Assembly (NCBI RefSeq): GCF_026210795.1 | Contig: NC_089435.1 | Location: 1,674,001-1,738,000 of the forward strand | From: Rhizophagus irregularis | Lineage: Eukaryota > Glomeromycota > Glomeromycetes > Glomerales > Glomeraceae | Direction: 5' to 3' | DNA length: 64,000 nt | Shown: positions 12,316-21,530 of the stretch, piece after piece | Layout of the letters: each line of letters opens with the position of its first letter | How positions within the stretch are numbered: position 1 is the first letter of the stretch | The notes under the pieces: generated by a model | What the model was told of the DNA's origin: nothing | Database searches by the model: none | The model's input: only the letters and a program-made list of their open reading frames with translations | Translations under genes and position numbers: made by a program

Positions 12316-14460
12316 TTATTTAGACGGTCCCGCCTGCTCGGAATCAAGAGCTAAAAAAGTATCTAGGCGAGAGCGTTTATGGATGCCGTGGGAACTCGAG
12401 TTATTATCAAAGGTGCGATCTTTACGTATTGAAGGACGGTATTCAATTTCTTTGGTGTCATCAGACGTGTATGGGTTGGTAGGAAGTATATTATCCTTAT
12501 AATCGAACCTTGATCGTGTGGTATCACACATTAAGCTAAGAGGAGATGATACGCCAGGGTAGTTAATGAGAAAAGAATCTATTTCCGATTGTAAGAGTTT
12601 CTTCTTTTTCTTTTTCTTTTTGTTTGAAGAGGTAGGACGTTCGGCATTCATCATACAATTATGATAAGAATTGCTCCACCTGGTTAAATCAGATGCCTGA
12701 CGTTGTCGATATTTAACGTGTTTAGGACTAGTGCCGTGGTATATGGCTAAATCATGAATCCTAATATCTTCTTGTCTTATGAGATCGGTTATATTCTTTG
12801 AACGTTCTTCGAGACACTGTTGATAACGAACTCTAGAAGCCTCACCCTCGGCAGTAAGTTCATCAATGTAAGCGGTAAATTTAGCATCATCTGCTTTTCT
12901 AAGGCGTTCATCACGGGTATCTAAGTCCAATTGATACATATAAGTAAACCATTCCCTAGACCCAGGGATAATAAAAGAACCAGAATTATCGTAAATAGGA
13001 TCGGGCGGTATTATATCCTGATATTTAAGAGAAAAAACCATGTCCGGAAAAGGATTATAAGGAGCGACCGTATATAATATTTCATCGTTAGAGACTGAAG
13101 CTGAAGTCACAGCTGTGGCAAGGGAAGTATTATATGTAGCCATAGGTCAGCGAGTCGTATTCGTATTAATACCAAAATAATGAGGAATAGTAAAATTATA
13201 ATCCTTTTGTTTGGGGATATCAACAGTTTTCTTATAACATAAGTGTCTGAGACGAGTCGTGAATTTTTGAGATGGTAAGAAAAGGAATCATCCTTTTTTA
13301 GCCGCGGCCAGTTTCGTTGATGTACTGGAGACAGCGCCTGGTTTAATAACTTCTCGTGATAAGATACGATGACAAGAGCGTTCGAATCTAATTTGCTGCT
13401 TTTTAGCTGTCCTCGGATTAGGACTTGGAGATAGTTGGAAGTTATTCATAAGTTTGTGATAAATGTGAGTACGTCCAGGTCTGAGTTTACGATTTGAATT
13501 GCAGACAATATATCTTGAGTTATAAGAAATGCCCGTTCTTAAGGAGAATATCGATTTCAATTCTTTTTTTATCCATCGGTCAAATGTCAAATTAGCGTGG
13601 AACTGTTTGTCATGTCATTGATTTTTAGGTGTAAAATCACCATGTTCATTTCGTACAAAAGCTATTGCAGCTGGGTATTTGTGAAAAAAATGTAAGCCAC
13701 ATCCATGCCTATTATTAGACATTACTATAGGACAAGGAACCTCACAAAGTCGAGGTGGAATAGGTAAGCCTTTTGCCTCAATCTTATGGTCGCAAGGGAT
13801 AAAGATGCCAAAATGAAATCTATATCTTTTGTACGAGAAATTAAAAAAAGTTTTTGTAGTTGTATTCTTATTGATGATCTTACTCTCACGTGACTTGATT
13901 AATGTGATTCTATCTAATAATTTTTGGCGTATCATATTAAAATATTTTTTTTGAATACGACGTGGAATAACTTTTTGTGAGGAAAAAAAATGCTGAAGGC
14001 CTTTGCTAATTTGATATTTGGCGTTCGGTAGTGCACTTGTGGAATGATACTTAATAGGGGTAGTTGACATGAGATAATCATTTGTGTGTATCCGTAAATG
14101 AAGTTGATTGGTGTCCAAATGGTGATCAACAATCTCAAAAAAGAAACTTTTTGAACGTCTAAATTCGTAAATCTTGTTATAACCGGCTTTGTGTATTCTG
14201 GTCACGTGAAATTTCTTGAAAGAAATGAGAAAAGAATTATCGACATTAGGTGGGGTCGTCGTTGAAGAAATGGAAGATATAGAAGAAAAATCTTTTATTG
14301 GATAACCATCATTATTATTATTTAGAGAAGTGTGAGAGTCAACGTCCGGAATTGGATAAAGAGAATTATCATGTGAAAATGAAGGGTCGTCGATGCGAAT
14401 AAACGAGTGTGTTGATGAAGATGAAGACCAGTCTATTACTATAGAGTTTGAAGAAGTCAT
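12316..14460 (-). CDS. unrecognised protein, one frame with three internal UGA codons
   Basis: The ATG at 14460 opens a frame that runs to a TAA at 12316, 715 codons in all. It is interrupted only by three TGA codons, near 13615, 13288 and 13150. The text on both sides of each TGA stays in the same frame and is coding-like (NFTIPHYFGINTNTTR lies between the second and third). No TAA, TAG or frame change is seen inside. The N-terminal part has a Ser-rich leader, then a domain with YEFRRSKSFFFE and IHTNDYLMSTT. A second domain follows with KKYFNMIRQKLLDR and a Cys/His cluster C-x3-C-x10-C-x2-H (CEVPC...GCGLHF) that could bind zinc. Both domains recur in the split copy at 48994-55463. The C-terminal third is charged and has a run of nine lysines. 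Family not recognised. It could also be three separate or decayed frames, but the shared frame argues for one gene. Confidence 0.55.
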
Positions 14461-14623
14461 ATTCCCTTGGGTGTGGGTAAAATACTAACTAAAAACCTCG
14501 TATTCAACCAGAGGCGCCCTCTTGGGCCTCTTCCCCTTTAGCGTTTCAAGTCGAAACTGAGAAAAAATTAACTAGCGCAAAAATACTGCGGAAAACTAAC
14601 AAAAATAAAAAAAGGGGAAAGAG

Positions 14624-14632
14624 TTTTTTATA
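14624..14632 (-). promoter_or_regulatory. TATA box of the UGA-interrupted gene
   Basis: On the minus strand TATAAAAAACTC lies about 165 nt upstream of the ATG at 14460. It overlaps the right copy of the 16-bp direct repeat, so the TATA element is partly built from the repeat sequence itself. A CT-rich stretch (CTCTTTCCCC) follows immediately, as in fungal core promoters. Assignment is by position and consensus only. Confidence 0.45.
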
Positions 14633-14643
14633 TCATAGACAAT
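14628..14643. repeat. 16-bp direct repeat, right copy
   Basis: Identical to 11866-11881 (TTATATCATAGACAAT). Together the two copies delimit about 2.75 kb that contains only the UGA-interrupted gene. Confidence 0.6.
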
Positions 14644-15018
14644 AACAGATAAATGTATTTTTAATACGTGGTTCGGAATAAGTCACATGACTTTCATGTA
14701 GTTGCAAATTTCCCTCTCAGAAGTCACTTTTTTTGGAACTAAGAACCTATAAGTTTGGGTTAGATTCATTATTAATGAGGAAACAAACAAATAAATCAAT
14801 TGATCTAATCTTATCTAATCAATAATCTGTCAATGAATAAAGTTTCAATAGTTCGTTAATCGAGATTACGATAAATAAATTTAATAATATATTTATTGAT
14901 ATAAAAGCTAATTTAATACATTTGTTAGTAAATAAAAAAATATGTATAATAACAAATAAAACATATATTTCAGAATATAATTTACTTTATAACTCATAAA
15001 AAAAATAAAATATTACTT

Positions 15019-17040
15019 TCAAGGATAAATTTTACCAAGTTTTTTAATACAAATACCGTAAGGTCTAATATCATCACTTTGTGGACTAATCCAATATTCG
15101 CCAATACTAGTGTTAATTTTATTTAAAGTTTGAGGATTTACTCTATTTTGAAATACAAGACAATAAACTTCGTTATTATGAATAAATTTATTAGCAAATA
15201 AAGCCGCAACATTGATATCAGGAGTAGAATAAATTCCATATCCAAATTTAAATCTTTTTCCCTTTGTAATATCAAAACCAGTTTCAGCAATTGATCTTGC
15301 ATTAAATTTATCTGTTCCATGATAAGAAACAGGCCATTCGTTTGGGTCTGATTCATAACGCCAAGATCCTTTTTTAGCTGCTTTACCTAACCAAGCATTA
15401 TCTCCATATTTATTTAATACTTTAACGGCAATTCGTTTCCAACCGCACGGTCTGCGATATTCGTACGATCCTCTCATAAATTTTATATCATCAACAATAT
15501 TCGTAAAATCACAATCATACATTGGATCAAGGAAATCTGAATCAATAAAATTAATAACTTCATTATTTTGGCCAATCAAATTAATCATTGCATTATTATT
15601 TAATATATTATAATCTAATAATGTTAGATTATCTTTTAATAAAATTCCCGAATAAATCAATCGTTGTTGATTTGATGGAATTCTAGTTTTACTTTCAATA
15701 TGAAATTTTATGACAGAAATTTTTGCGATAATTGGAACATTTTTAATTGGAATTATTTGTCCATTTAACGTGCAAATTCTAATGACTATCATGGTCGGTT
15801 TTTGAGAAATTTGATTAGAATTTTGCTGAATTTGTTTAGAAATTTGTGACTGTTGTGAATGCTGCGATTGAATTTGTTGAGAAAGTTGCGATTGTTGCGA
15901 TTGAATTTGTTGAGAAAGTTGCGATTGTTGCGATTGAATTTGAGAAAATTGCGATTGTTGCGATTGTTGCGAGTGAATTTGTTGAGGAAATTGCGATTGT
16001 TGCGAGTGAATTTGTTGAGAAAATTGCGATTGTTGCGAGTGAATTTGTTGAGGAAATTGCGATTGTTGCGAGTGAATTTGTTGAGGAAATTGCGATTGTT
16101 GCGATTGAATTTGTTGAGGAAATTGCGATTGTTGCGATTGAATTTGTTGAGAAAATTGCGATTGTTGCGATTGAATTTGTTGAGAAAGTTGCGATTGTTG
16201 CGATTGAATTTGTTGAGGAAATTGCGATTGTTGCGATTGAATTTGTTGAGAAAATTGCGATTGTTGCGATTGTTGCGATTGAATTTGTTGAGAAAATTGC
16301 GATTGTTGCGATTGTTGCGACTGAATTTGTTGAGAAAATTGCGATTGTTGCGATTGTTGCGATTGAATTTGTTGAGAAAATTGCGATTGTTGCGATTGTT
16401 GCGATTGAATTTGTTGAGAAAGTTGCGATTGTTGCGATTGTTGCGATTGTTGCGATTGTTGCGAGTGAAGCGCTTGCAATTGTTGAGATTGAATTTGTTG
16501 AGGAAATTGCATCTGAATTTGAGACAATTGCGATTGAATTTGTTGAGGAATGTGCGATTGAGCTAGTTGAAAAACTTGAAATTTTTGGGCAATATGCTGT
16601 TGAAAAGGGAAAATTTGTTGAGAAATTTGTTGAGGAAGTTGAGTAATTTGTTGCTGTAAAGAAGACATCATAAAATTATTCGGGTTTACAATAAAACACT
16701 GCGTATTATTTGCAGAACAAAAATGAGAAGATTCTTGAGTAGAAAAAGAGGTATCAGAAGCAAATTGGGAATCGGAACAATCAATATCATGTTGATTGAT
16801 ATTTTCGTTTCCTTGCGAAGAATAATGAGGATCAAGATCATCATTATTATTTTGTACTTCCCCACCAGCTAAATAAGAACTATGGAGTGATACTGGATTA
16901 ATGTTTTGATAAGTAGCGTTATTTATCCCATTGTGTATTTGATTCAAATACTCTGATTGTGATATAATGGATAAACCGGTCAATGATTTGAGGGCTGCAG
17001 CAACAAGTGATGAATTTGAATTATCAAAATTGTATGCCAT
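15019..17040 (-). CDS. Gln/Ser-rich, ubiquitin-like and ADP-ribosyltransferase-like fusion protein
   Basis: I choose the ATG at 17040 (MAYNFDNSNSSL, 673 aa). An upstream in-frame ATG at 17124 exists but lies beyond a palindrome. Residues about 130-410 are a tandem QQIQSQQSQF-type repeat, prion-like in composition. Residues about 413-490 look ubiquitin-like (IRICTLNGQIIPIKNVPI; SNQQRLIYSGILLKD with the IYSG loop). Residues about 528-673 resemble a PARP-fold ADP-ribosyltransferase family: RPCGWKRIAVKVL, then YHGT (the HG[ST] motif), FKFGYGIYST (the conserved Tyr) and GEYWISP with a candidate Glu, ending RPYGICIKK. The frame is intact and intronless. Linkage of a ubiquitin-like module to an ART module suggests a role in ubiquitin or ADP-ribose signalling, which is inference. 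The large antisense frames across the repeat are shadows. Confidence 0.7.
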   Translation of the reverse strand: MAYNFDNSNSSLVAAALKSLTGLSIISQSEYLNQIHNGINNATYQNINPVSLHSSYLAGGEVQNNNDDLDPHYSSQGNENINQHDIDCSDSQFASDTSFSTQESSHFCSANNTQCFIVNPNNFMMSSLQQQITQLPQQISQQIFPFQQHIAQKFQVFQLAQSHIPQQIQSQLSQIQMQFPQQIQSQQLQALHSQQSQQSQQSQQSQLSQQIQSQQSQQSQFSQQIQSQQSQQSQFSQQIQSQQSQQSQFSQQIQSQQSQQSQFSQQIQSQQSQFPQQIQSQQSQLSQQIQSQQSQFSQQIQSQQSQFPQQIQSQQSQFPQQIHSQQSQFPQQIHSQQSQFSQQIHSQQSQFPQQIHSQQSQQSQFSQIQSQQSQLSQQIQSQQSQLSQQIQSQHSQQSQISKQIQQNSNQISQKPTMIVIRICTLNGQIIPIKNVPIIAKISVIKFHIESKTRIPSNQQRLIYSGILLKDNLTLLDYNILNNNAMINLIGQNNEVINFIDSDFLDPMYDCDFTNIVDDIKFMRGSYEYRRPCGWKRIAVKVLNKYGDNAWLGKAAKKGSWRYESDPNEWPVSYHGTDKFNARSIAETGFDITKGKRFKFGYGIYSTPDINVAALFANKFIHNNEVYCLVFQNRVNPQTLNKINTSIGEYWISPQSDDIRPYGICIKKLGKIYP

Positions 17041-17090
17041 CTTTGATATATTTTTCTTTAAAAAAGAAAAATATATCAAAGATGGCATAC
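17034..17090. repeat. 57-nt near-perfect palindrome over the start codon
   Basis: The sequence reads into and out of itself with arms of about 27 nt around a central AAA. Its left arm is TATGCCATCTTTGATATATT and continues TTTCTTT; the right arm is the exact complement. The start codon of the ART-like gene (minus strand ATG GCA TA) lies in one arm and is duplicated in inverted form in the other. An mRNA starting upstream would fold into a strong hairpin covering the initiation codon. It could also be a fold-back insertion or an assembly artefact. Confidence 0.85.
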
Positions 17091-17199
17091 AGAGTTTATA
17101 TAAAAATTTTCCCCCATTCAACATTCAAATATTACTTAATTTAGAAAACTCAATGAAGGTGATCATTTTCATTAGAATTAAATTTTTAATTTATTAACA

Positions 17200-18837
17200 T
17201 AAAAATTTATTAAATTTTTATAAAAAAAATTCTTGACTTTTCGTCCAAACGGCACACCGTAGTCTTATATACATTGTAATGTGCTTAAAATAACCATATA
17301 TCATATATCTATTATATAATATAAAACATATATATTAGAAACTATTATAAAAGTGATATCCTCGATTTTATCAGTTTGGAAATTAAAACAATGCGGTACA
17401 AGCGGTAGTTCTTTCAAGGATTTCCAAATTAAGAAGTTCATTCAAAGTGGGATTGGATTAGAACTGCAAAAACACAAAGAAAAAAAAAATTAACGTTTAT
17501 TAAACTAAACATAGAAAATAGATTTTTTTGGTTAGATCTATTAATTTCAAATGAAGTAATATACAGTAATATTGTTTGTTAATAAATCTGTATATCTGCT
17601 ATTCATGCAGGAGTTCATTTAAAAAAAAACGGTTAAAAAATTATTTATTATTAAAAAAATGTTGTGTTACAAATAATCTGTTGATACTTTTGAATAATTT
17701 CTTTCAAATTGGCGATACATTGTAAAGCTTCCTTTTAGATAGTGTTTCAAAGAGTCATATTTTCTTTGAATTCATTTGATGGCAGATTATCTATTATATT
17801 TCAAACGGACTAAAAGTCAAACAAAACTACGATTACAATAAAATAAAGTAACAATCAAAGTATTAAGCACTCGGAGCGAAAGTTGTGAAAGAACCGATTT
17901 TCAACTCCGGTGACTCCGATTCACTGATATTCTCTGAAGCAATAATAATAAAAATTATAATTTCCGCAAAAATAAGTTTGAAGTATTCTCAGCAGGATAG
18001 CCAAAATAACGATATTTGAAGCTTAAACAATGAATAGATCCAGCTTATAAGAGTTCAATACTATATTTGCACTCCATAAGTGCATACCTCTCTAAGTGTA
18101 CACTTCCGCTATTTTTTTACTAAATGGTTTTGCAGACAAATTTGACTGCAATTTTTTAAAAAAAAATAAATAATTATTGAGGAATTTTCTCAATATTGAT
18201 CAGTTTCGCCAGCCATCAGATTAATTTATTACATTTATTTTTTATCATTAAAGACTTTAAAATTCTAATAATCAAAAAGATTTCTAATTTTTATTTTCTT
18301 GTAAGCTCTATTTAAAGTCGTCAAAATTCCACTTCTAGATCCAAAAAAATTACCATATTGAAGCTACAAATTTTCTTAAAATACTCAACAAAATCACCGC
18401 CAAAGATGAAGAATATTCAAAGAAATACATTTTTAGAAGTAAAAATTTTGACTAATATTTTTCAATATCTGGTTAAAAAACGAAGGTCATCATTATGTGT
18501 ATATATAAGTTGGTTTAGCTATTCAAAATTTTTTTTAAAAATTCTTTGATTCTTGATTCTGATTATTGAAAGTAAGCGAGAATTTATAATATAAGTTTCA
18601 TAAATTTTATTTAATACATTATTCGATACTAAATATACTAAATCCACCAAAATAAACTCGCTTTTTAACTATAACTAAAAAAATTTTTTTTTTTTTATAA
18701 AAAAAATTAATAAAAAAAAAATAATGTTTTATGAAATTAATTACATAATATTTAAATCTTATAATTACATATAAAATTTTGTGCATCACTTCTAAACTAA
18801 CTATATACATAGTTTTTACCAATTAACAGTTTCAAGC
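17200..18837. other. AT-rich gap, no gene seen
   Basis: No supported gene. The open frames at 18358-18549 and 18619-18822 are Lys/Phe/Tyr-rich products of base composition. A/T-run hairpins are present near 18680. Confidence 0.5.
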
Positions 18838-21489
18838 TTATCTACGTCTCACCCACTTTTTCTTCTCCTTAGGATCTTTAGCAGGCGCATTTGCTGCTTC
18901 ACGAGCAGCATTACGGGTGATTCGTTTCGTTGGAGGCTTTGGATAGCGTCTCCTATCATTAATTGGACGAGATCTTCGAGGAGCGATCGAATCCTCATCT
19001 GTAGAACTACTACTACTACTACTGAGTGACCCTTTACGAATTTCCTTCCTAAATTTCTTCCGTGAAGATGCAGCTATGGCCGCTTCTCTTTCTCGTTGAC
19101 GTTCTCGGGATCTTTTCTTGTTGATTGCGTCTTTAGAAATAGTAACTTCTTTCTTGCTTTTATTTTTTTTAACTGTTATTTGAATAGTTTCTGACTCAGA
19201 TGATGATGTCGATGACGTTGCAGATGAAATTTCTTTCCTCTTAGCTTTTGTTCTTGCCGACGATGAGGATATTTCTTCCTCCTCGGACGAGGAAGAGGAA
19301 GAATTGCTCGATGATGAACTTTGCGATTGCTCTTTTTCTTGTTCATCTTGAGGTTCTTCTATAGTTAAAGATGTAGTATTTTTCTCTTTTGTTATAATCA
19401 TTTCGCTAGTGGGGTTTTCACTCAAATCTTCTTGCAGGTTCGTTCTCACTGAATTTTCAGGGCTCACAGTATTATTATCTGCATCAGGGTTCTTTGATTG
19501 ATTGTTAATATCCGAATTCATTTGTTTCTCCGGATTTGTAGACGTAGTATGCAGGGGTTCATCCAATGGTGCACTGAACGTAGATCGAAATGGTAAGACA
19601 GGTGGCGCAAACCACTTTCTTGGTGGAGCTGTCGCGGGCTTTGAATAATCAGGATATGAAATCGTTGGTTCTGGTGGTGGTAACACTATATTGTTTCTTC
19701 GTGTCGCTGTAGTGACTAAAGGTGACATTGGAATCGTTGACTGATTAGGAGCCGTTGACTGATGGGGAATCGTAGACTGCATAGGAATCGTCGGACCACC
19801 TGTCGACTGAATGGAATTCATTGAACACGTCGACTTATTGGAGAACATTGTATTTGTCGATTGAATGGGAAACATTTGGCTGTTCTGTTGAATAGGATAC
19901 GTTTGATTTGTTTGCTGAATGGGAAACATTTGATTTGTCTGCTGAGTGGAAAACATTCGACTTGTCGGCTGAATGGTAATCATTGGACCTGTCTGTTGAA
20001 TAGGATACATTGAGCCTGCCTGCTGAATAGGATACATTGAGCCTGCCTGCTGAATAGGATACATTGAACCCGCCTGCTGAATAGGAATCATTGAGTCCGC
20101 CTGCTGAATAGGATTGCACAGTTGACCTACTTGTGGACTTGTCTGTTGAATGTTCGGCCTAATCATTACTGGACTTTTTGGCTGAATAGGAATTGTATTC
20201 GTCGACTGAATTTTAATTCGAGCCGGAATGTACCATGCGTAAGCTTTTTTTGATGAAGATGAAGGAGGAGTTGATCTTACATCTTTAATAGAAGATGTTG
20301 ATTGTGTAACTGATGCTACAACGGGAATCATTGAGCCCGCCTGCTGAATAGGATTGCACGGTTGACCTACTTGTGGACTTGTCTGTTGAATATTCGGCCT
20401 AATCTTTACTGGACTTTTTGGCCGAATAGGAATTGTATTCGTCGACCGAATTTTAATTCGAGCCGGAATGTACCATGCGTAAGCTTTTTTTGATGAAGAT
20501 GAAGGAGGAGTTGATCTTACATCTTTAATAGAAGATGTTGATTGTGCAACTGATGCTACAACTTTAGCAGCAGATGATTCAGATGATTGTGTAGCTAATG
20601 TTATATCTTTAGAAGTAGACGATGATTCCAGTGATTGTGTAGCTGATGTTGCACCTGTAGAAGATGATGATTGTGTATCCGGTGTGTTTTTTGAAGATGA
20701 AGAAGTTGATTCCAATGATCGTGTAGCTGATGTTGTTGCATTCGACAATTCTATTGATGGTGTAGTTGATGTTCCATCTTTAGCAGAAGATGATGATTCC
20801 GATGATTGTTTAGGCGATGTTACATTTACTAAATTAGAAGATACTGACACTACATTTGAAGCAGGTGATGATGAATCCAATGGTTGTGCAGCTGATTTCT
20901 CTTTTGATGACGAAGACGATGATGATTTTGCTGAAAGTGATGGAGCGATTGACTGAACATTTGTAGATGTTGATGGAGTAGTCGTTGGTGGATTATTTGA
21001 TGGAACATCTGGTGGAATAATAATTGATAAAACAGTATTAATAGTTGATGGAATAGCTGATGAAGTAGTAATTAATAATGATGAAGTAGTAGTTGCAGTT
21101 TTTGATATAACAGTTGATGGAGCAGTTAATGAAATATTTGGTGATGGAGCAATTGATGAAGTAGTAGCTAATGATGATGGAGTATTTATAACCAACGTTG
21201 AATTATCAATTGGTCGTGGCATTTTCGGTATTTTCGCCAAGCTACGCTCACTTGCTGCATTATACGGGCGAGCATTATCCCTTGCCTGAAGTTGACTCTT
21301 AAACTCTGTTTGTCTTGCCTTCATATGGATTGGATATATCGGAATAGGCCGATATAATGGAGGATTTTCACCAAACACGCCCAACTCCTTTATTGTTGGC
21401 AAGCTAATACCTAAAGTACCTGTAATACTTGGAGAATAATCCGATTTCTGATGTTCATTTCCTAAAAAAGGTAAATATATTAAAGACAT
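18838..21489 (-). CDS. large Ser/Thr-rich low-complexity protein with basic tail
   Basis: An uninterrupted frame of 883 codons from the ATG at 21489 (MSLIYLPFLGNEH; an in-frame ATG 11 codons upstream is possible). A short ordered-looking N-terminus (residues ~1-90) is followed by a Ser/Thr/Ala-rich region. A directly duplicated ~78-residue block (SSSSKKAYAWYIPARIKI ... NIQQTSPQVGQ) and a run of 9-residue repeats (YPIQQAGSM and variants) come next. The C-terminal ~220 residues contain Ser/Glu runs, KKNKSKKE and RS/SR-rich stretches, ending RITRNAAREAANAPAKD. The tail resembles nuclear or RNA-associated disordered regions, but no domain is recognised. It is followed upstream on the same strand, after about 40 nt, by the Asn/Asp-rich gene. 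Confidence 0.65.
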   Translation of the reverse strand: MSLIYLPFLGNEHQKSDYSPSITGTLGISLPTIKELGVFGENPPLYRPIPIYPIHMKARQTEFKSQLQARDNARPYNAASERSLAKIPKMPRPIDNSTLVINTPSSLATTSSIAPSPNISLTAPSTVISKTATTTSSLLITTSSAIPSTINTVLSIIIPPDVPSNNPPTTTPSTSTNVQSIAPSLSAKSSSSSSSKEKSAAQPLDSSSPASNVVSVSSNLVNVTSPKQSSESSSSAKDGTSTTPSIELSNATTSATRSLESTSSSSKNTPDTQSSSSTGATSATQSLESSSTSKDITLATQSSESSAAKVVASVAQSTSSIKDVRSTPPSSSSKKAYAWYIPARIKIRSTNTIPIRPKSPVKIRPNIQQTSPQVGQPCNPIQQAGSMIPVVASVTQSTSSIKDVRSTPPSSSSKKAYAWYIPARIKIQSTNTIPIQPKSPVMIRPNIQQTSPQVGQLCNPIQQADSMIPIQQAGSMYPIQQAGSMYPIQQAGSMYPIQQTGPMITIQPTSRMFSTQQTNQMFPIQQTNQTYPIQQNSQMFPIQSTNTMFSNKSTCSMNSIQSTGGPTIPMQSTIPHQSTAPNQSTIPMSPLVTTATRRNNIVLPPPEPTISYPDYSKPATAPPRKWFAPPVLPFRSTFSAPLDEPLHTTSTNPEKQMNSDINNQSKNPDADNNTVSPENSVRTNLQEDLSENPTSEMIITKEKNTTSLTIEEPQDEQEKEQSQSSSSSNSSSSSSEEEEISSSSARTKAKRKEISSATSSTSSSESETIQITVKKNKSKKEVTISKDAINKKRSRERQREREAAIAASSRKKFRKEIRKGSLSSSSSSSTDEDSIAPRRSRPINDRRRYPKPPTKRITRNAAREAANAPAKDPKEKKKWVRRR

Positions 21490-21530
21490 CTTTCTATAAA
21501 ATGGCTTTCTTAAGCGAAACACACATGCAC

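Noticed and set aside
13580-13640. A small intron removing the first UGA of the 12-14 kb gene
   Set aside because: The only GT...AG pair around it is 38 nt, shorter than usual, and would change the frame.
15846-16646. Two long plus-strand frames (EFVEKIAIVAI and NLLRKLRLLRL repeats)
   Set aside because: They are exact antisense shadows of the Gln/Ser repeat of the ART-like gene and have no other support.
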